From: a virus
Reading direction: 5' to 3' (one strand)
IMG/VR virus record: IMGVR_UViG_3300048921_000235
Span: 1 to 24,214 of that record
Length of the DNA: 24,214 nucleotides
Under the pieces are notes generated by a model. It saw only the letters and a program-made list of their open reading frames with translations, was not told the DNA's origin and searched no databases. The position numbers and the translations under genes were made by a program. Below are positions 16,252 to 22,489 of the stretch, one piece after another; positions within the stretch are counted from its first letter, which is position 1; every line of letters starts with the position of its first letter.

Positions 16252-16620
16252 TTACAAATCCAAATCCAAAGTATAAATCCCTTTCCTTGCCCTGCATAGC
16301 ACAGGAATTTCAATCTTCCTTATATTTTTCATAACCCACAAAAAATAACCAGGCTTCCATTCTTTACTCATTGTGGTACTAGCTTCTTGATTAACAAAAA
16401 TATCTTTCGTCCAAGGAATTACGGAGGTGAAGTCGACTATTGCCATGGCTAAGCCATCATCTTCATCATCCTGACTAATCAGATACTTTTCATTTTGGAC
16501 TAAAATAACATTATTTAATGGAAGCTGTGGTGGGGTCCAAGATCTTATCTCCAGATCTTTTGATCCATTGAGAATATTATTAACTGCCGGTTTCAAAATT
16601 GATAGCGCTTGAAACTTCAT
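16252..16620 (-). CDS. ASCH-domain protein
   Basis: A 122-residue single-domain protein. It starts MKFQALSILKPAVNNILNGS and carries G19-S-K21-D-L-E24-I-R26, the G-x-K-x-x-E-x-R signature at the ligand groove of ASCH domains. It then has the strands VILVQNEKYL and AMAIVDFTSV and the late PGYFLWVMKNIR. ASCH proteins have a PUA-like fold and are thought to bind or act on RNA or modified nucleosides. The E. coli ASCH protein YqfB hydrolyses N4-acetylcytidine, but its catalytic threonine is replaced here by glutamate. The AAGGGG site six bases upstream supports the start. It leads the AbiC-like gene and is divergent from the kinase-like gene. The ligand is unknown. Confidence 0.75.
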   Translation of the reverse strand: MKFQALSILKPAVNNILNGSKDLEIRSWTPPQLPLNNVILVQNEKYLISQDDEDDGLAMAIVDFTSVIPWTKDIFVNQEASTTMSKEWKPGYFLWVMKNIRKIEIPVLCRARKGIYTLDLDL

Positions 16621-16687
16621 AACTAACCCCTTAATATTGTAGCCTACTATTCATTTTAGCACATTTAAAGTAACTGAGGGGAGTGTT

Positions 16688-17209
16688 ATGTTAGTGTTTA
16701 TTGCAGGTGTTCATGGCGTTGGCAAGGGTTACTTGTGCACCCACGCAACAAATGAGTTGAATTTCTTGCACAAGAGTGCCAGTGAGCTCATAAGAGAATT
16801 TGGCGACGTTCAACTTGATAAAAATAAACTAACTGACAATATAAATAAAAATCAGTTAATACTTCTAGCAGCGCTCGCCCAATTAAAAAATGACGGGTGC
16901 GATATCCTTTTAGATGGGCATTTTACTTTACTGGGCAAGGATGGCAGCATCACCCCTCTAGATGCTGAAGTATTCAATGAAATGGCATTAGACGGTATAA
17001 TATTAGTTACAGAACCAGAAAATATAATAAAAGAGCGCATTCATTCACGAGATGGCATTGATATAGATTATGATCTCAAGAATCTTTTAAAGAGCGAAAC
17101 AGAGCATGCGAGGAAAATTTCAAATCATTTGGGCATAAAATTAATTGAACTGAACTCTCCAAGCAAAGAAGCTTTTATCGACGTACTTAAAAAGTTAAGC
17201 ACACGATAA
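16688..17209 (+). CDS. P-loop kinase-like ATPase
   Basis: A 173-residue protein with Walker A GVHGVGKG (7-14) right at the N-terminus, a second acidic motif LLDGHFTL (74-81) and a lid-like ERIHSRDGID (116-125). It resembles small nucleotide or nucleoside kinases (AAA_33/adenylate-kinase-like) found in prophage cargo. The substrate is not known. It has a strong GAGGGGAG ribosome binding site, is divergent from the ASCH/AbiC-like pair across 67 bases, and converges on the GNAT-EVE-ASCH operon. It is the only + strand gene in the cargo. Confidence 0.7.
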   Translation: MLVFIAGVHGVGKGYLCTHATNELNFLHKSASELIREFGDVQLDKNKLTDNINKNQLILLAALAQLKNDGCDILLDGHFTLLGKDGSITPLDAEVFNEMALDGIILVTEPENIIKERIHSRDGIDIDYDLKNLLKSETEHARKISNHLGIKLIELNSPSKEAFIDVLKKLSTR

Positions 17210-17222
17210 CCATGCGCTTAAC
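17189..17222 (-). terminator. rho-independent terminator of the GNAT-EVE-ASCH operon
   Basis: On the minus strand GTTAAGC and GCTTAAC form a 7-bp stem (17216-17222 with 17194-17200) around a 15-base loop, followed by TTTTT. It lies just past the ASCH stop and inside the last codons of the convergent kinase-like gene. In the + direction there is no T run, so it should act only on the minus-strand operon. Confidence 0.75.
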
Positions 17223-17228
17223 CTGACA

Positions 17229-17600
17229 TTATACATATCTGAATGATTGTGGCGCAGTACCTCCCGGCACTATATCATTCAAATCAACAGGGTAATTGTA
17301 CCTTATAGGGCTTTTGACTGAAATAGCAAAAGCCTTTTCCCTTTGGTGAAAATAATTATTAAAAAATGCACGAGTAATTCCAGCATGCACCTTTGTTCTA
17401 TCCCATAGCTCAGAAGGTGATAATGCAAGAATATCTCCGACCTCAAACTCGCCAATTACCTTTCCAACAGGCATCGTTGCGTAAATTAAAACCGTGTCAA
17501 CATTTTTATTTTTGAATATGCTTTTCCGGAATTCATATTTTTTCTCGCCGTTCAATATCCTTTCCGCATACTCTGGTTTAATTGACAATAAAACTTTCAT
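17229..17600 (-). CDS. ASCH-domain protein (COG4933-like)
   Basis: A 123-residue protein starting MKVLLSIKPEYAERILNGEK with the ASCH signature G18-E-K20-K-Y-E23-F-R25. The strands VDTVLIYATMPVGKVIGEFEVGDIL follow. This is the typical pattern of single-domain ASCH/PUA-like proteins annotated as predicted transcriptional regulators. Compared with YqfB the lysine is kept but the catalytic threonine is glutamate, so a reader role is as likely as catalysis. The gene overlaps the upstream EVE-like gene by 23 bases and ends the operon, followed by a clear terminator. Close coupling suggests the three products work together. Confidence 0.75.
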   Translation of the reverse strand: MKVLLSIKPEYAERILNGEKKYEFRKSIFKNKNVDTVLIYATMPVGKVIGEFEVGDILALSPSELWDRTKVHAGITRAFFNNYFHQREKAFAISVKSPIRYNYPVDLNDIVPGGTAPQSFRYV

Positions 17601-18159
17601 CGACCCCTCCTTGAAGAACTATTTTTCTGAATGCAATATCAGTCAATGGGAGAAACCCCCAATAATCACTGTTATTGTACCCAGTAATGTTCATTATATC
17701 ATCTCGTATGACCCTAGTTTCCAGAGGGAAGTTATACGTAAAACGAACAATAATTGGATAATTTTTCTTTAAATATAAAAGATTGAGCTCATCTTCATCA
17801 AATACACTATAAGGAGCACAATATTGCTTAAATCCCTCATAGGAGGCGAACTCTCGAACATCCCTTATCTCTTGAACAACACAAACCGAGGTCGCAACTG
17901 ACCTATACTTTGCTGGCCCCTGACCATCAGAGGTGCGATATATTAACAAGTTATCCCCGGGTCTGAGTGATGACACTCCACTCATTTTTGTTAGGTATAC
18001 TTTTTCAATGCTATTAGCATGTGATACATCCTGAATTAACCTTGAGTTTTCATTATGTAACTTAGACTCCGGAAATAGCCTTGTATGCCACATAGGATAA
18101 ATGCTTAATAAAAAATTCCTTCCTTGTAACTTTATTAATGGATAGTTAGCATAGCTCAT
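17578..18159 (-). CDS. EVE/PUA-like domain protein
   Basis: A 193-residue protein whose middle (67-95) reads PGDNLLIYRTSDGQGPAKYR followed by SVATSVCVV. This is the strand-rich core expected of EVE and other PUA-superfamily domains, where a PGD turn precedes the strand lining the modified-base pocket. It ends ITGYNNSDYWGFLPLTDIAF. I cannot name the exact family; a PUA-like nucleic-acid reader is the best reading. It starts 3 bases after the GNAT stop and overlaps the ASCH gene, so all three are translationally linked. It is AT-rich, like its neighbours. Confidence 0.55.
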   Translation of the reverse strand: MSYANYPLIKLQGRNFLLSIYPMWHTRLFPESKLHNENSRLIQDVSHANSIEKVYLTKMSGVSSLRPGDNLLIYRTSDGQGPAKYRSVATSVCVVQEIRDVREFASYEGFKQYCAPYSVFDEDELNLLYLKKNYPIIVRFTYNFPLETRVIRDDIMNITGYNNSDYWGFLPLTDIAFRKIVLQGGVDESFIVN

Positions 18160-18162
18160 TAA

Positions 18163-18633
18163 TTAATCCCTCCATTCTAATTTTCTAAAGTATACACCTT
18201 CTTGTCCATTTATGGTATTGTTATTTTTCCTCGATTTAAGGACGAAGCCAAACTTTGTCAAAAGTTTTATTAAACCAGAATGTTTATCAAAAATAGTCAC
18301 GTAAATATCTTTTAGTTTATTTTTCATCGCATATTGAAAAACTATACGAACGAATCTTTCCCCAAGCTTAGTTCCGTGCGCATCTATTTTAAAAGTTCCT
18401 AACTTCACTCTTTTTTCTTTCGAAAACGATGGTGTCATATCTTCAAGAGCTTCATCTTCAACTTTCAAATAAAGAAAACCATCAATCTCACCAACATCAT
18501 TATGAGAGACGTAAGCTATATTCCTTCCCTTAGAAAGGAACCATTTATCAAATCCCTCATAGTCAGCTCTTAACGTGTTGAAAAATGGATCATTCAAGTC
18601 AACATCACAAAAATTTTTCTCTTCAATAGACAT
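18163..18633 (-). CDS. GNAT-family N-acetyltransferase
   Basis: A 156-residue protein with a GNAT layout. An N-terminal helical part is followed by strand DGFLYLKVED (51-60), strand VKLGTFKIDAH (77-87), the acetyl-CoA pyrophosphate loop region HGTKLGERFV, and the C-terminal IYVTIFDKHSGLIKLLTKFGF (110-130), which is typical of the fold. It should transfer an acetyl group from acetyl-CoA to an unknown acceptor. It is the first gene of the three-gene operon; GGAG six bases upstream supports the ATG. The next gene begins after 3 bases. From memory, longer single proteins combine a similar GNAT with PUA-like domains; if so, this is a split version. Confidence 0.75.
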   Translation of the reverse strand: MSIEEKNFCDVDLNDPFFNTLRADYEGFDKWFLSKGRNIAYVSHNDVGEIDGFLYLKVEDEALEDMTPSFSKEKRVKLGTFKIDAHGTKLGERFVRIVFQYAMKNKLKDIYVTIFDKHSGLIKLLTKFGFVLKSRKNNNTINGQEGVYFRKLEWRD

Positions 18634-18685
18634 CCTGTTCTCCGATGATTAGTCATTAGCTTTGCTGATGGCAGATAGTTCTAAT

Positions 18686-18713
18686 GTTATAAGACAAATG
18701 CACCAGAGCGCAA
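18686..18713 (-). promoter_or_regulatory. candidate promoter of the GNAT operon
   Basis: On the minus strand TTGCGC (18708-18713) is followed after 16 bases by TATAAC (18686-18691). This is a good -10 with a poor -35 box, whose last base touches the cos sequence. It would give a leader of about 45 bases before the GNAT start. Confidence 0.35.
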
Positions 18714-18731
18714 TGCTATCCCCGCCTCGCC
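18713..18731 (-). other. cos: cos site (P2-type cohesive end)
   Basis: On the minus strand the 19 bases GGCGAGGCGGGGATAGCAT match the P2 cohesive end GGCGAGGCGGGGAAAGCAC at all but two positions, in the same orientation relative to Q and A. The sequence continues TGCGCTC, also P2-like. This is where gpM/gpP would cut packaged DNA to leave 19-base 5' overhangs. It places the A gene at the right end of virion DNA and the cargo at the extreme left end, before Q. Confidence 0.9.
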
Positions 18732-18760
18732 TGCCCGCTTCGTGTGTCGCTTTTCATGCA

Positions 18761-18844
18761 GGTGCATGATCCGGCGCGATCCGCGCCAATGCTGACGCTG
18801 CGGGGGTAAAACCCACACCGGATCATCATGCAAATTCATGCACC
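18761..18844. repeat. nested inverted repeats flanking cos
   Basis: GGTGCATGA (18761-18769) is repeated inverted as TCATGCACC (18836-18844). GGCGCG-ATC-CGCGCC (18773-18787) makes a tight hairpin. CCGGATCAT near 18818 mirrors ATGATCCGG near 18766. Several TGCAT copies lie between here and 18855. The position beside cos suggests terminase binding or bending sites, by analogy with the cos-adjacent packaging region of P2 and P4. No gene is seen in 18634-18863. Confidence 0.55.
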
Positions 18845-18863
18845 TAATGAATGCATGGGGTAA

Positions 18864-19055
18864 TCAGCACAGGAAAAGGTATGTATTGTGCTGATATCGG
18901 CCCTCTTCAATCAGCCGGAACACATGCCCGGACTGGTGTTTGATGTAATAATTTGCTTCCTCGGGCGTCAGGTGCGTACCGAGCCGATTAGCAGCATGGA
19001 TGAAATCAACTGTCTTAATCCGGCGGCCTTTATCAGTGAATTTCAGCGTTTCCAT
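18864..19055 (-). CDS. small hypothetical protein downstream of the LexA box
   Basis: A 63-residue protein (METLKFTDKGRRIKTVDFIH...) with a GGGG site about five bases upstream of its ATG. It contains a helix HLTPEEANYYIKH, but I do not recognise the family. It is the last gene before cos and the second gene after the LexA box, so it may be induced by DNA damage together with the gene upstream. In phage 186 the same place holds tum and orf97. Confidence 0.6.
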   Translation of the reverse strand: METLKFTDKGRRIKTVDFIHAANRLGTHLTPEEANYYIKHQSGHVFRLIEEGRYQHNTYLFLC

Positions 19056-19102
19056 AAACGCCCCGATCAGGTCTAAATCTCTTTTTATACGTCACCTATG
19101 GA

Positions 19103-19300
19103 TCACGAAACAGTAGTGAGCTGTTGGATCACCGCTGCTTTTTCTGGGCTGATGCTAGTTTTCATCTCACCGGCCAGTTCTGAAATCCATATCAACGCAA
19201 TGTCTTTATCCTTCGCTTGGCTCTCATAACAAACCCCCAGACGGGCGATGAGTTCAATACGTTCCAAAACAACCAATTCTTCCACTGCTGGTAAATGCAC
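19103..19300 (-). CDS. small SOS-controlled hypothetical protein
   Basis: I place the start at the GTG at 19300 because GGAGG lies six bases upstream. A longer frame would begin inside the LexA box. The 65-residue product is mostly helical (ELVVLERIELIARLG, DIALIWISELAGEM) and acidic to neutral. I do not recognise it; it shows no clear similarity to DinI or to 186 Tum. It lies 22 bases downstream of a near-perfect LexA site and is the first gene of the damage-inducible unit, so a role in prophage induction (anti-repressor) is a reasonable guess only. Confidence 0.6.
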   Translation of the reverse strand: MHLPAVEELVVLERIELIARLGVCYESQAKDKDIALIWISELAGEMKTSISPEKAAVIQQLTTVS

Positions 19301-19321
19301 CCTGTTCCTCCGATGCTTAAT

Positions 19322-19341
19322 TACTGTATGCATATACAGTA
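19322..19341 (-). promoter_or_regulatory. LexA (SOS) box
   Basis: On the minus strand this reads TACTGTATATGCATACAGTA, which differs from the E. coli consensus TACTGTATATATATACAGTA at only two central positions. It keeps the CTGT-N8-ACAG core intact. It lies between the A stop and two small genes near cos. Phage 186 has a LexA-controlled promoter for tum in the corresponding place, so this probably ties prophage induction to DNA damage. Confidence 0.88.
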
Positions 19342-19373
19342 TCAACCATAAATTTCGCTTCTGCAACCAATTA

Positions 19374-21584
19374 TTAAAAACCTGCCCAATCATTAACCAG
19401 CGCATACTCCATTGAAATATCACCAAATTTGACTTTAGCACCACGCGCTAGCGCTTCCAGTTCCCAGCGCTTAGCGGCAATGTCGTGCAGTGCCAAATCG
19501 GCCCGAATTACTCCCAGCCGATCACGTTCTACCGAGGTCAATCTTGCTGAAGGGGCAACATCTGGCACACGATAAGGGTCAAAACTCCGCTGTGATTTCT
19601 TTATCTGCGACGGAATAGCCCGAATACGGCTCATAACAGACCGTGTAACGGTCATATCATCCCAGTCAATCGGGATTTCCGGCGGGTGCTCCAGCACCGC
19701 CACGGCCTCTACAGGCTCACTATCCTGCGTATCTGTCACGCCTTTGCTATCGGCCAACCCACAGTTATTGACAGGACTCCGAGGCGCACCGGAGGCGCTT
19801 TTCAAAGTCAAAGGCTCAACGGCAACGGCCTTGGCGACAATGCGCCATTGCGTCGTGCGGGTTTCATAGATGCGATCTGCGCCAATATGCGGGGCATAAA
19901 TCCCCGCGATTTTCTGGACTTCTTCGTCATAGACGTTGAGTTCGTCGGCAACCCTGCGGGCAACACGCACGGTCTGATCGTCACGGGAAACATTGGTGCC
20001 GCCCTGGGCCAGAATGTAGGCTGCAAAATCACCGGCATCAGCGGCAGCGCGTACCGCTTCCACGCTGTCGTCAAACTCATCGGCCAGACTGATAGAACGA
20101 ATTTTTCGGCATTCACGCCACGCGCCACGCGACGGCAGGCCAATGAATTGAAATTGGGGAATGCGCCACGTGGAAGCCCACGCGGTGACAGCGGCGGCCG
20201 TCTCGGTCAACAGCTCGCCGGTTTCATGATCACGCTCGCCATCCAGCGCGTAACCGTCGATATTTTTGGCGATGTATTTGGCGATATAGCCCGCCGCGCC
20301 ACCTTTGTTCAGGTGCTTGCAGTCGAAGCGATTTTTAACTGCACCGCGCTCGTCGCCATCCTCGGCCATGGCATAACGACGCATGATATCGATCACCGGC
20401 TGGCGCTGTTCTTTAGAGGTAAACAGCATCATATGCCAGTGCGGCGTTGCATCGTGATGTGGCTCGACAACGCGCACGCCGTAAACTTGCAGCCCGTTGT
20501 CTTTAAACGCCGTCCGAATATTGCTAAACAAGTTCACAAGATAACGCTGGCCGTCTTTTGGCGTGTACGCTTCTTCATCCCAATTGTGGTTAAACTGCAC
20601 CTTCGGGCTGTTTTTGCCGACGGTACGGGTCGGATGGTATTTGGATGGCGTAGTGATGGTGATAAACATCCCCTTATCGCCTTTAATCTCAGCAGCCTGT
20701 TGAACCCCGGCAACTATCGTCATTAGCTCCATGCGGCGGATCTCCGGGTTAGAGATACTCGCCATTACCTTATCAATTAGGCTGAATCGCTCACCGGTTT
20801 CGACGTTCTCCAGCTCGCGGCTGTTGAGGTAATCAAAGTTAGACTGACGGCGTACTTTCACATCACGGATCGCCTGCTTGCTGGCATAGGACGACGCCCC
20901 ACGGTTCACATTGCCGACGGCAATCAGCAACGCCTCGCGCCAACGAGTGCGCTGGGCTTTTAACTGGCGTTCCCACCATTCCGCATCTACCAACCGGGAC
21001 AGACTTGCGATCGCTGACCGGGCATCCAGTTTGCCCTTGCGGTATTTGCTCCAGTGCATCGGTGTGATGTTGAAGGCGCGAGCCATCGGCGCGGTATGAC
21101 CATAAAAACAGGCTTGAGTGCTGTCTTCAAACAGCCCCGTATTGTCTCCGCTGTTGCATTTAATAAATTCTTCAACGCGGCTCTCATAGATAGACAACAG
21201 TTGACCGGCCACGCGATCCGCAAGGCGTTTCAGTTCTTTGTCATCCATGCCCGGCAAGCCAGCATAATTATCAATTTCCGCCATCCAGCGCGGTGAAGCC
21301 GCTAAGTTCATCCCATTCTTGGCGTTAACGGCCTCAATACGGGGCCAGATGCGGCGCTCAAACTGGAACACCAACCATTTATTGGCGTCATGCAGCCCTT
21401 TGGATTTCAGCAGATAGTCATGGCGTGACAGGAAAATAGCACTGAGAAAGCGCGGTAGAGAGTGGATATTGCGTAAAACAGCTTGCCCCTGAGCGTGTTC
21501 CTCACGGGTAAGCTGTCTTACCGACCCGGCGATTGCCGGGCGCGGTGCGTTCCATGGATATGCCCATAGATTTCGTTCAGTCAT
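19374..21584 (-). CDS. A: replication initiator gpA (rolling-circle endonuclease)
   Basis: The 736-residue product matches P2 gpA (761) along its whole length. The HUH motif PHWHMMLF places the metal-binding histidines at 382 and 384. The two active tyrosines are Y433 and Y437 in YIAKYIAKN (P2 Y450 and Y454). gpA nicks its own origin, joins covalently to the 5' end and starts rolling-circle replication. The ATG at 21584 is chosen because it overlaps the stop of the upstream 38-residue gene (ATGACTGA), implying coupling. An ATG at 21620 would add 12 residues but has no ribosome binding site. It is the last gene of the early operon. Confidence 0.96.
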   Translation of the reverse strand: MTERNLWAYPWNAPRPAIAGSVRQLTREEHAQGQAVLRNIHSLPRFLSAIFLSRHDYLLKSKGLHDANKWLVFQFERRIWPRIEAVNAKNGMNLAASPRWMAEIDNYAGLPGMDDKELKRLADRVAGQLLSIYESRVEEFIKCNSGDNTGLFEDSTQACFYGHTAPMARAFNITPMHWSKYRKGKLDARSAIASLSRLVDAEWWERQLKAQRTRWREALLIAVGNVNRGASSYASKQAIRDVKVRRQSNFDYLNSRELENVETGERFSLIDKVMASISNPEIRRMELMTIVAGVQQAAEIKGDKGMFITITTPSKYHPTRTVGKNSPKVQFNHNWDEEAYTPKDGQRYLVNLFSNIRTAFKDNGLQVYGVRVVEPHHDATPHWHMMLFTSKEQRQPVIDIMRRYAMAEDGDERGAVKNRFDCKHLNKGGAAGYIAKYIAKNIDGYALDGERDHETGELLTETAAAVTAWASTWRIPQFQFIGLPSRGAWRECRKIRSISLADEFDDSVEAVRAAADAGDFAAYILAQGGTNVSRDDQTVRVARRVADELNVYDEEVQKIAGIYAPHIGADRIYETRTTQWRIVAKAVAVEPLTLKSASGAPRSPVNNCGLADSKGVTDTQDSEPVEAVAVLEHPPEIPIDWDDMTVTRSVMSRIRAIPSQIKKSQRSFDPYRVPDVAPSARLTSVERDRLGVIRADLALHDIAAKRWELEALARGAKVKFGDISMEYALVNDWAGF
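19768..19787 (-). other. ori: replication origin (gpA nick region)
   Basis: On the minus strand GCGCCTCGGAGTCCTGTCAA lies inside A where the protein reads GAPRSPVNNCG. This peptide is also conserved in P2 gpA, whose coding sequence holds the P2 origin. From memory, the P2/186 nick lies in the CTCGGAGTCC core. Conservation of the DNA and the position support the call; the exact nick is not shown. Confidence 0.7.
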
Positions 21585-21693
21585 ACTGCTGTACTTCAGG
21601 TCTGCGAGCATATTCAGCATCGCTCAAATCGGCGGCCCAAAAAAAGCCCGCTGCAATAAGCAGCAGGCTGAGCACGATAAAAAAGCTTGTCAT
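21577..21693 (-). CDS. 38-residue membrane peptide
   Basis: A 38-residue frame begins with one membrane helix (MTSFFIVLSLLLIAAGFFWA) and has a polar, acidic tail ending QQYD. Its ATG overlaps the stop of the zinc-finger gene (ATGA), and its stop overlaps the A start (ATGACTGA). It is thus embedded by translational coupling between two real genes, strong evidence of expression. I do not recognise a family. It could be a small toxin-like or regulatory membrane peptide of the early operon; no function can be given. Confidence 0.7.
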   Translation of the reverse strand: MTSFFIVLSLLLIAAGFFWAADLSDAEYARRPEVQQYD

Positions 21694-21914
21694 GACTGCA
21701 CCACGTTAGAACGACACTTGACCTCACGCAGCTGTTGGCAGGAAACACAGGTGTTTACCCCAGAAAGGGCAATGCGGCGTGCTTCGGGGATCGGTTCGTC
21801 GCAGTCTTCACATTTGAAAGCAGAAGGCATAACCGAGAACTTACGAGCGTTAGCAATCTGTGCATCCAATAGCAGAGCCTGCCGCTCTTGTGACAAATCC
21901 ATGAGGTCGGCCAT
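21690..21914 (-). CDS. TraR/DksA-family zinc-finger protein
   Basis: A 74-residue protein with the four-cysteine pattern CEDCDEPIPEARR...CVSCQ, the zinc finger of TraR/DksA-like proteins. It corresponds to P2 Orf82. Larger TraR/DksA proteins bind the RNA polymerase secondary channel; these short phage forms are not well characterised. It overlaps the DUF2732-like stop (ATGA) and the following membrane peptide start. Confidence 0.88.
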   Translation of the reverse strand: MADLMDLSQERQALLLDAQIANARKFSVMPSAFKCEDCDEPIPEARRIALSGVNTCVSCQQLREVKCRSNVVQS

Positions 21915-22150
21915 CAGTGCAACTCCTGCGCTTGATTCTCGATGGCTTCAGCTTCTTGGCGCAGCAGCTCTACAGCTTCAGTTACACTTAGGCCGCCGCA
22001 CGTGATGTACGCAGCCAAACGCACCAAGCGAGCCGCCGCAACCTCAGCCTGATTCCTGCGCTCATCCATGCGAGCATCGTTAAGTAAAACAGTCACGGCA
22101 CTAACATCTTTGCCGCTGGCAGGATCAAACCCGATAATGCATTTATTCAT
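21914..22150 (-). CDS. DUF2732-family protein
   Basis: A 78-residue early protein with the family segment LLNDARMDERRNQAEVAAARLVRLAAYI, which I recognise as DUF2732, common in P2/186-like phages between fil-type genes and the zinc-finger gene. Its function is unknown. AAGGA lies about ten bases before the ATG, and its stop overlaps the next gene. Confidence 0.75.
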   Translation of the reverse strand: MNKCIIGFDPASGKDVSAVTVLLNDARMDERRNQAEVAAARLVRLAAYITCGGLSVTEAVELLRQEAEAIENQAQELH

Positions 22151-22154
22151 TTTG

Positions 22155-22478
22155 TTAATTCCTTATTTTAGGCAAAACGATGCACGGCGGGTTAACGCCA
22201 GAATTACTGATAAAACGCGGTAAAGTTTTTGATAAATCAATAATGTCATTAAATGCCCATATTAATTTCTGACGTTCGGTATAACTCATTTCTACAAATT
22301 TCATATTGACATGCCGCTCTTTCAATCCAGCATGAAAACAAAGCGTTCTGCGGATATGCCCCGGTGACTTATCAAAAGCCTCTTGTGCCACGTTCTTTCT
22401 ATTCACGAACAGATCCCGCTTAATCTGCGAAATGCGCTTAATGCCAATAGCTTTTTGGTCATCCGTTGCCAGTAACAT
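22155..22478 (-). CDS. DUF5347-like early protein
   Basis: From the ATG at 22478 (GGGG six bases upstream) the product has 107 residues. The core RISQIKRDLFVNRKNVAQEA, then RRTLCFHAGL, and SYTERQKLIWAFNDI resembles the DUF5347 proteins of P2-like early operons. This is a tentative assignment. Longer frames would run back through the Fil-like gene in a different frame. It ends 4 bases before the DUF2732-like start. Confidence 0.65.
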   Translation of the reverse strand: MLLATDDQKAIGIKRISQIKRDLFVNRKNVAQEAFDKSPGHIRRTLCFHAGLKERHVNMKFVEMSYTERQKLIWAFNDIIDLSKTLPRFISNSGVNPPCIVLPKIRN

Positions 22479-22489
22479 ATCAACCCCAA

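Noticed and set aside
16239-16313. N-terminal extension of the AbiC-like protein
   Set aside because: It overlaps the ASCH gene; the ATG at 16238 has a strong AAGGTGG site and gives the family-like start.
16621-16687. Toxin-antitoxin promoter between the ASCH and kinase-like genes
   Set aside because: Only AT-rich sequence and partial -10-like hexamers were seen, with no convincing -35 or operator.
19301-19444. N-terminal extension of the SOS-controlled small gene
   Set aside because: It would start inside A and translate across the LexA box; the GTG at 19300 with GGAGG is a better start.
19686-20726. 346-residue open frame opposite gpA
   Set aside because: It is antisense to the strongly conserved gpA gene, has no ribosome binding site and a low-complexity, histidine- and arginine-rich shadow composition.
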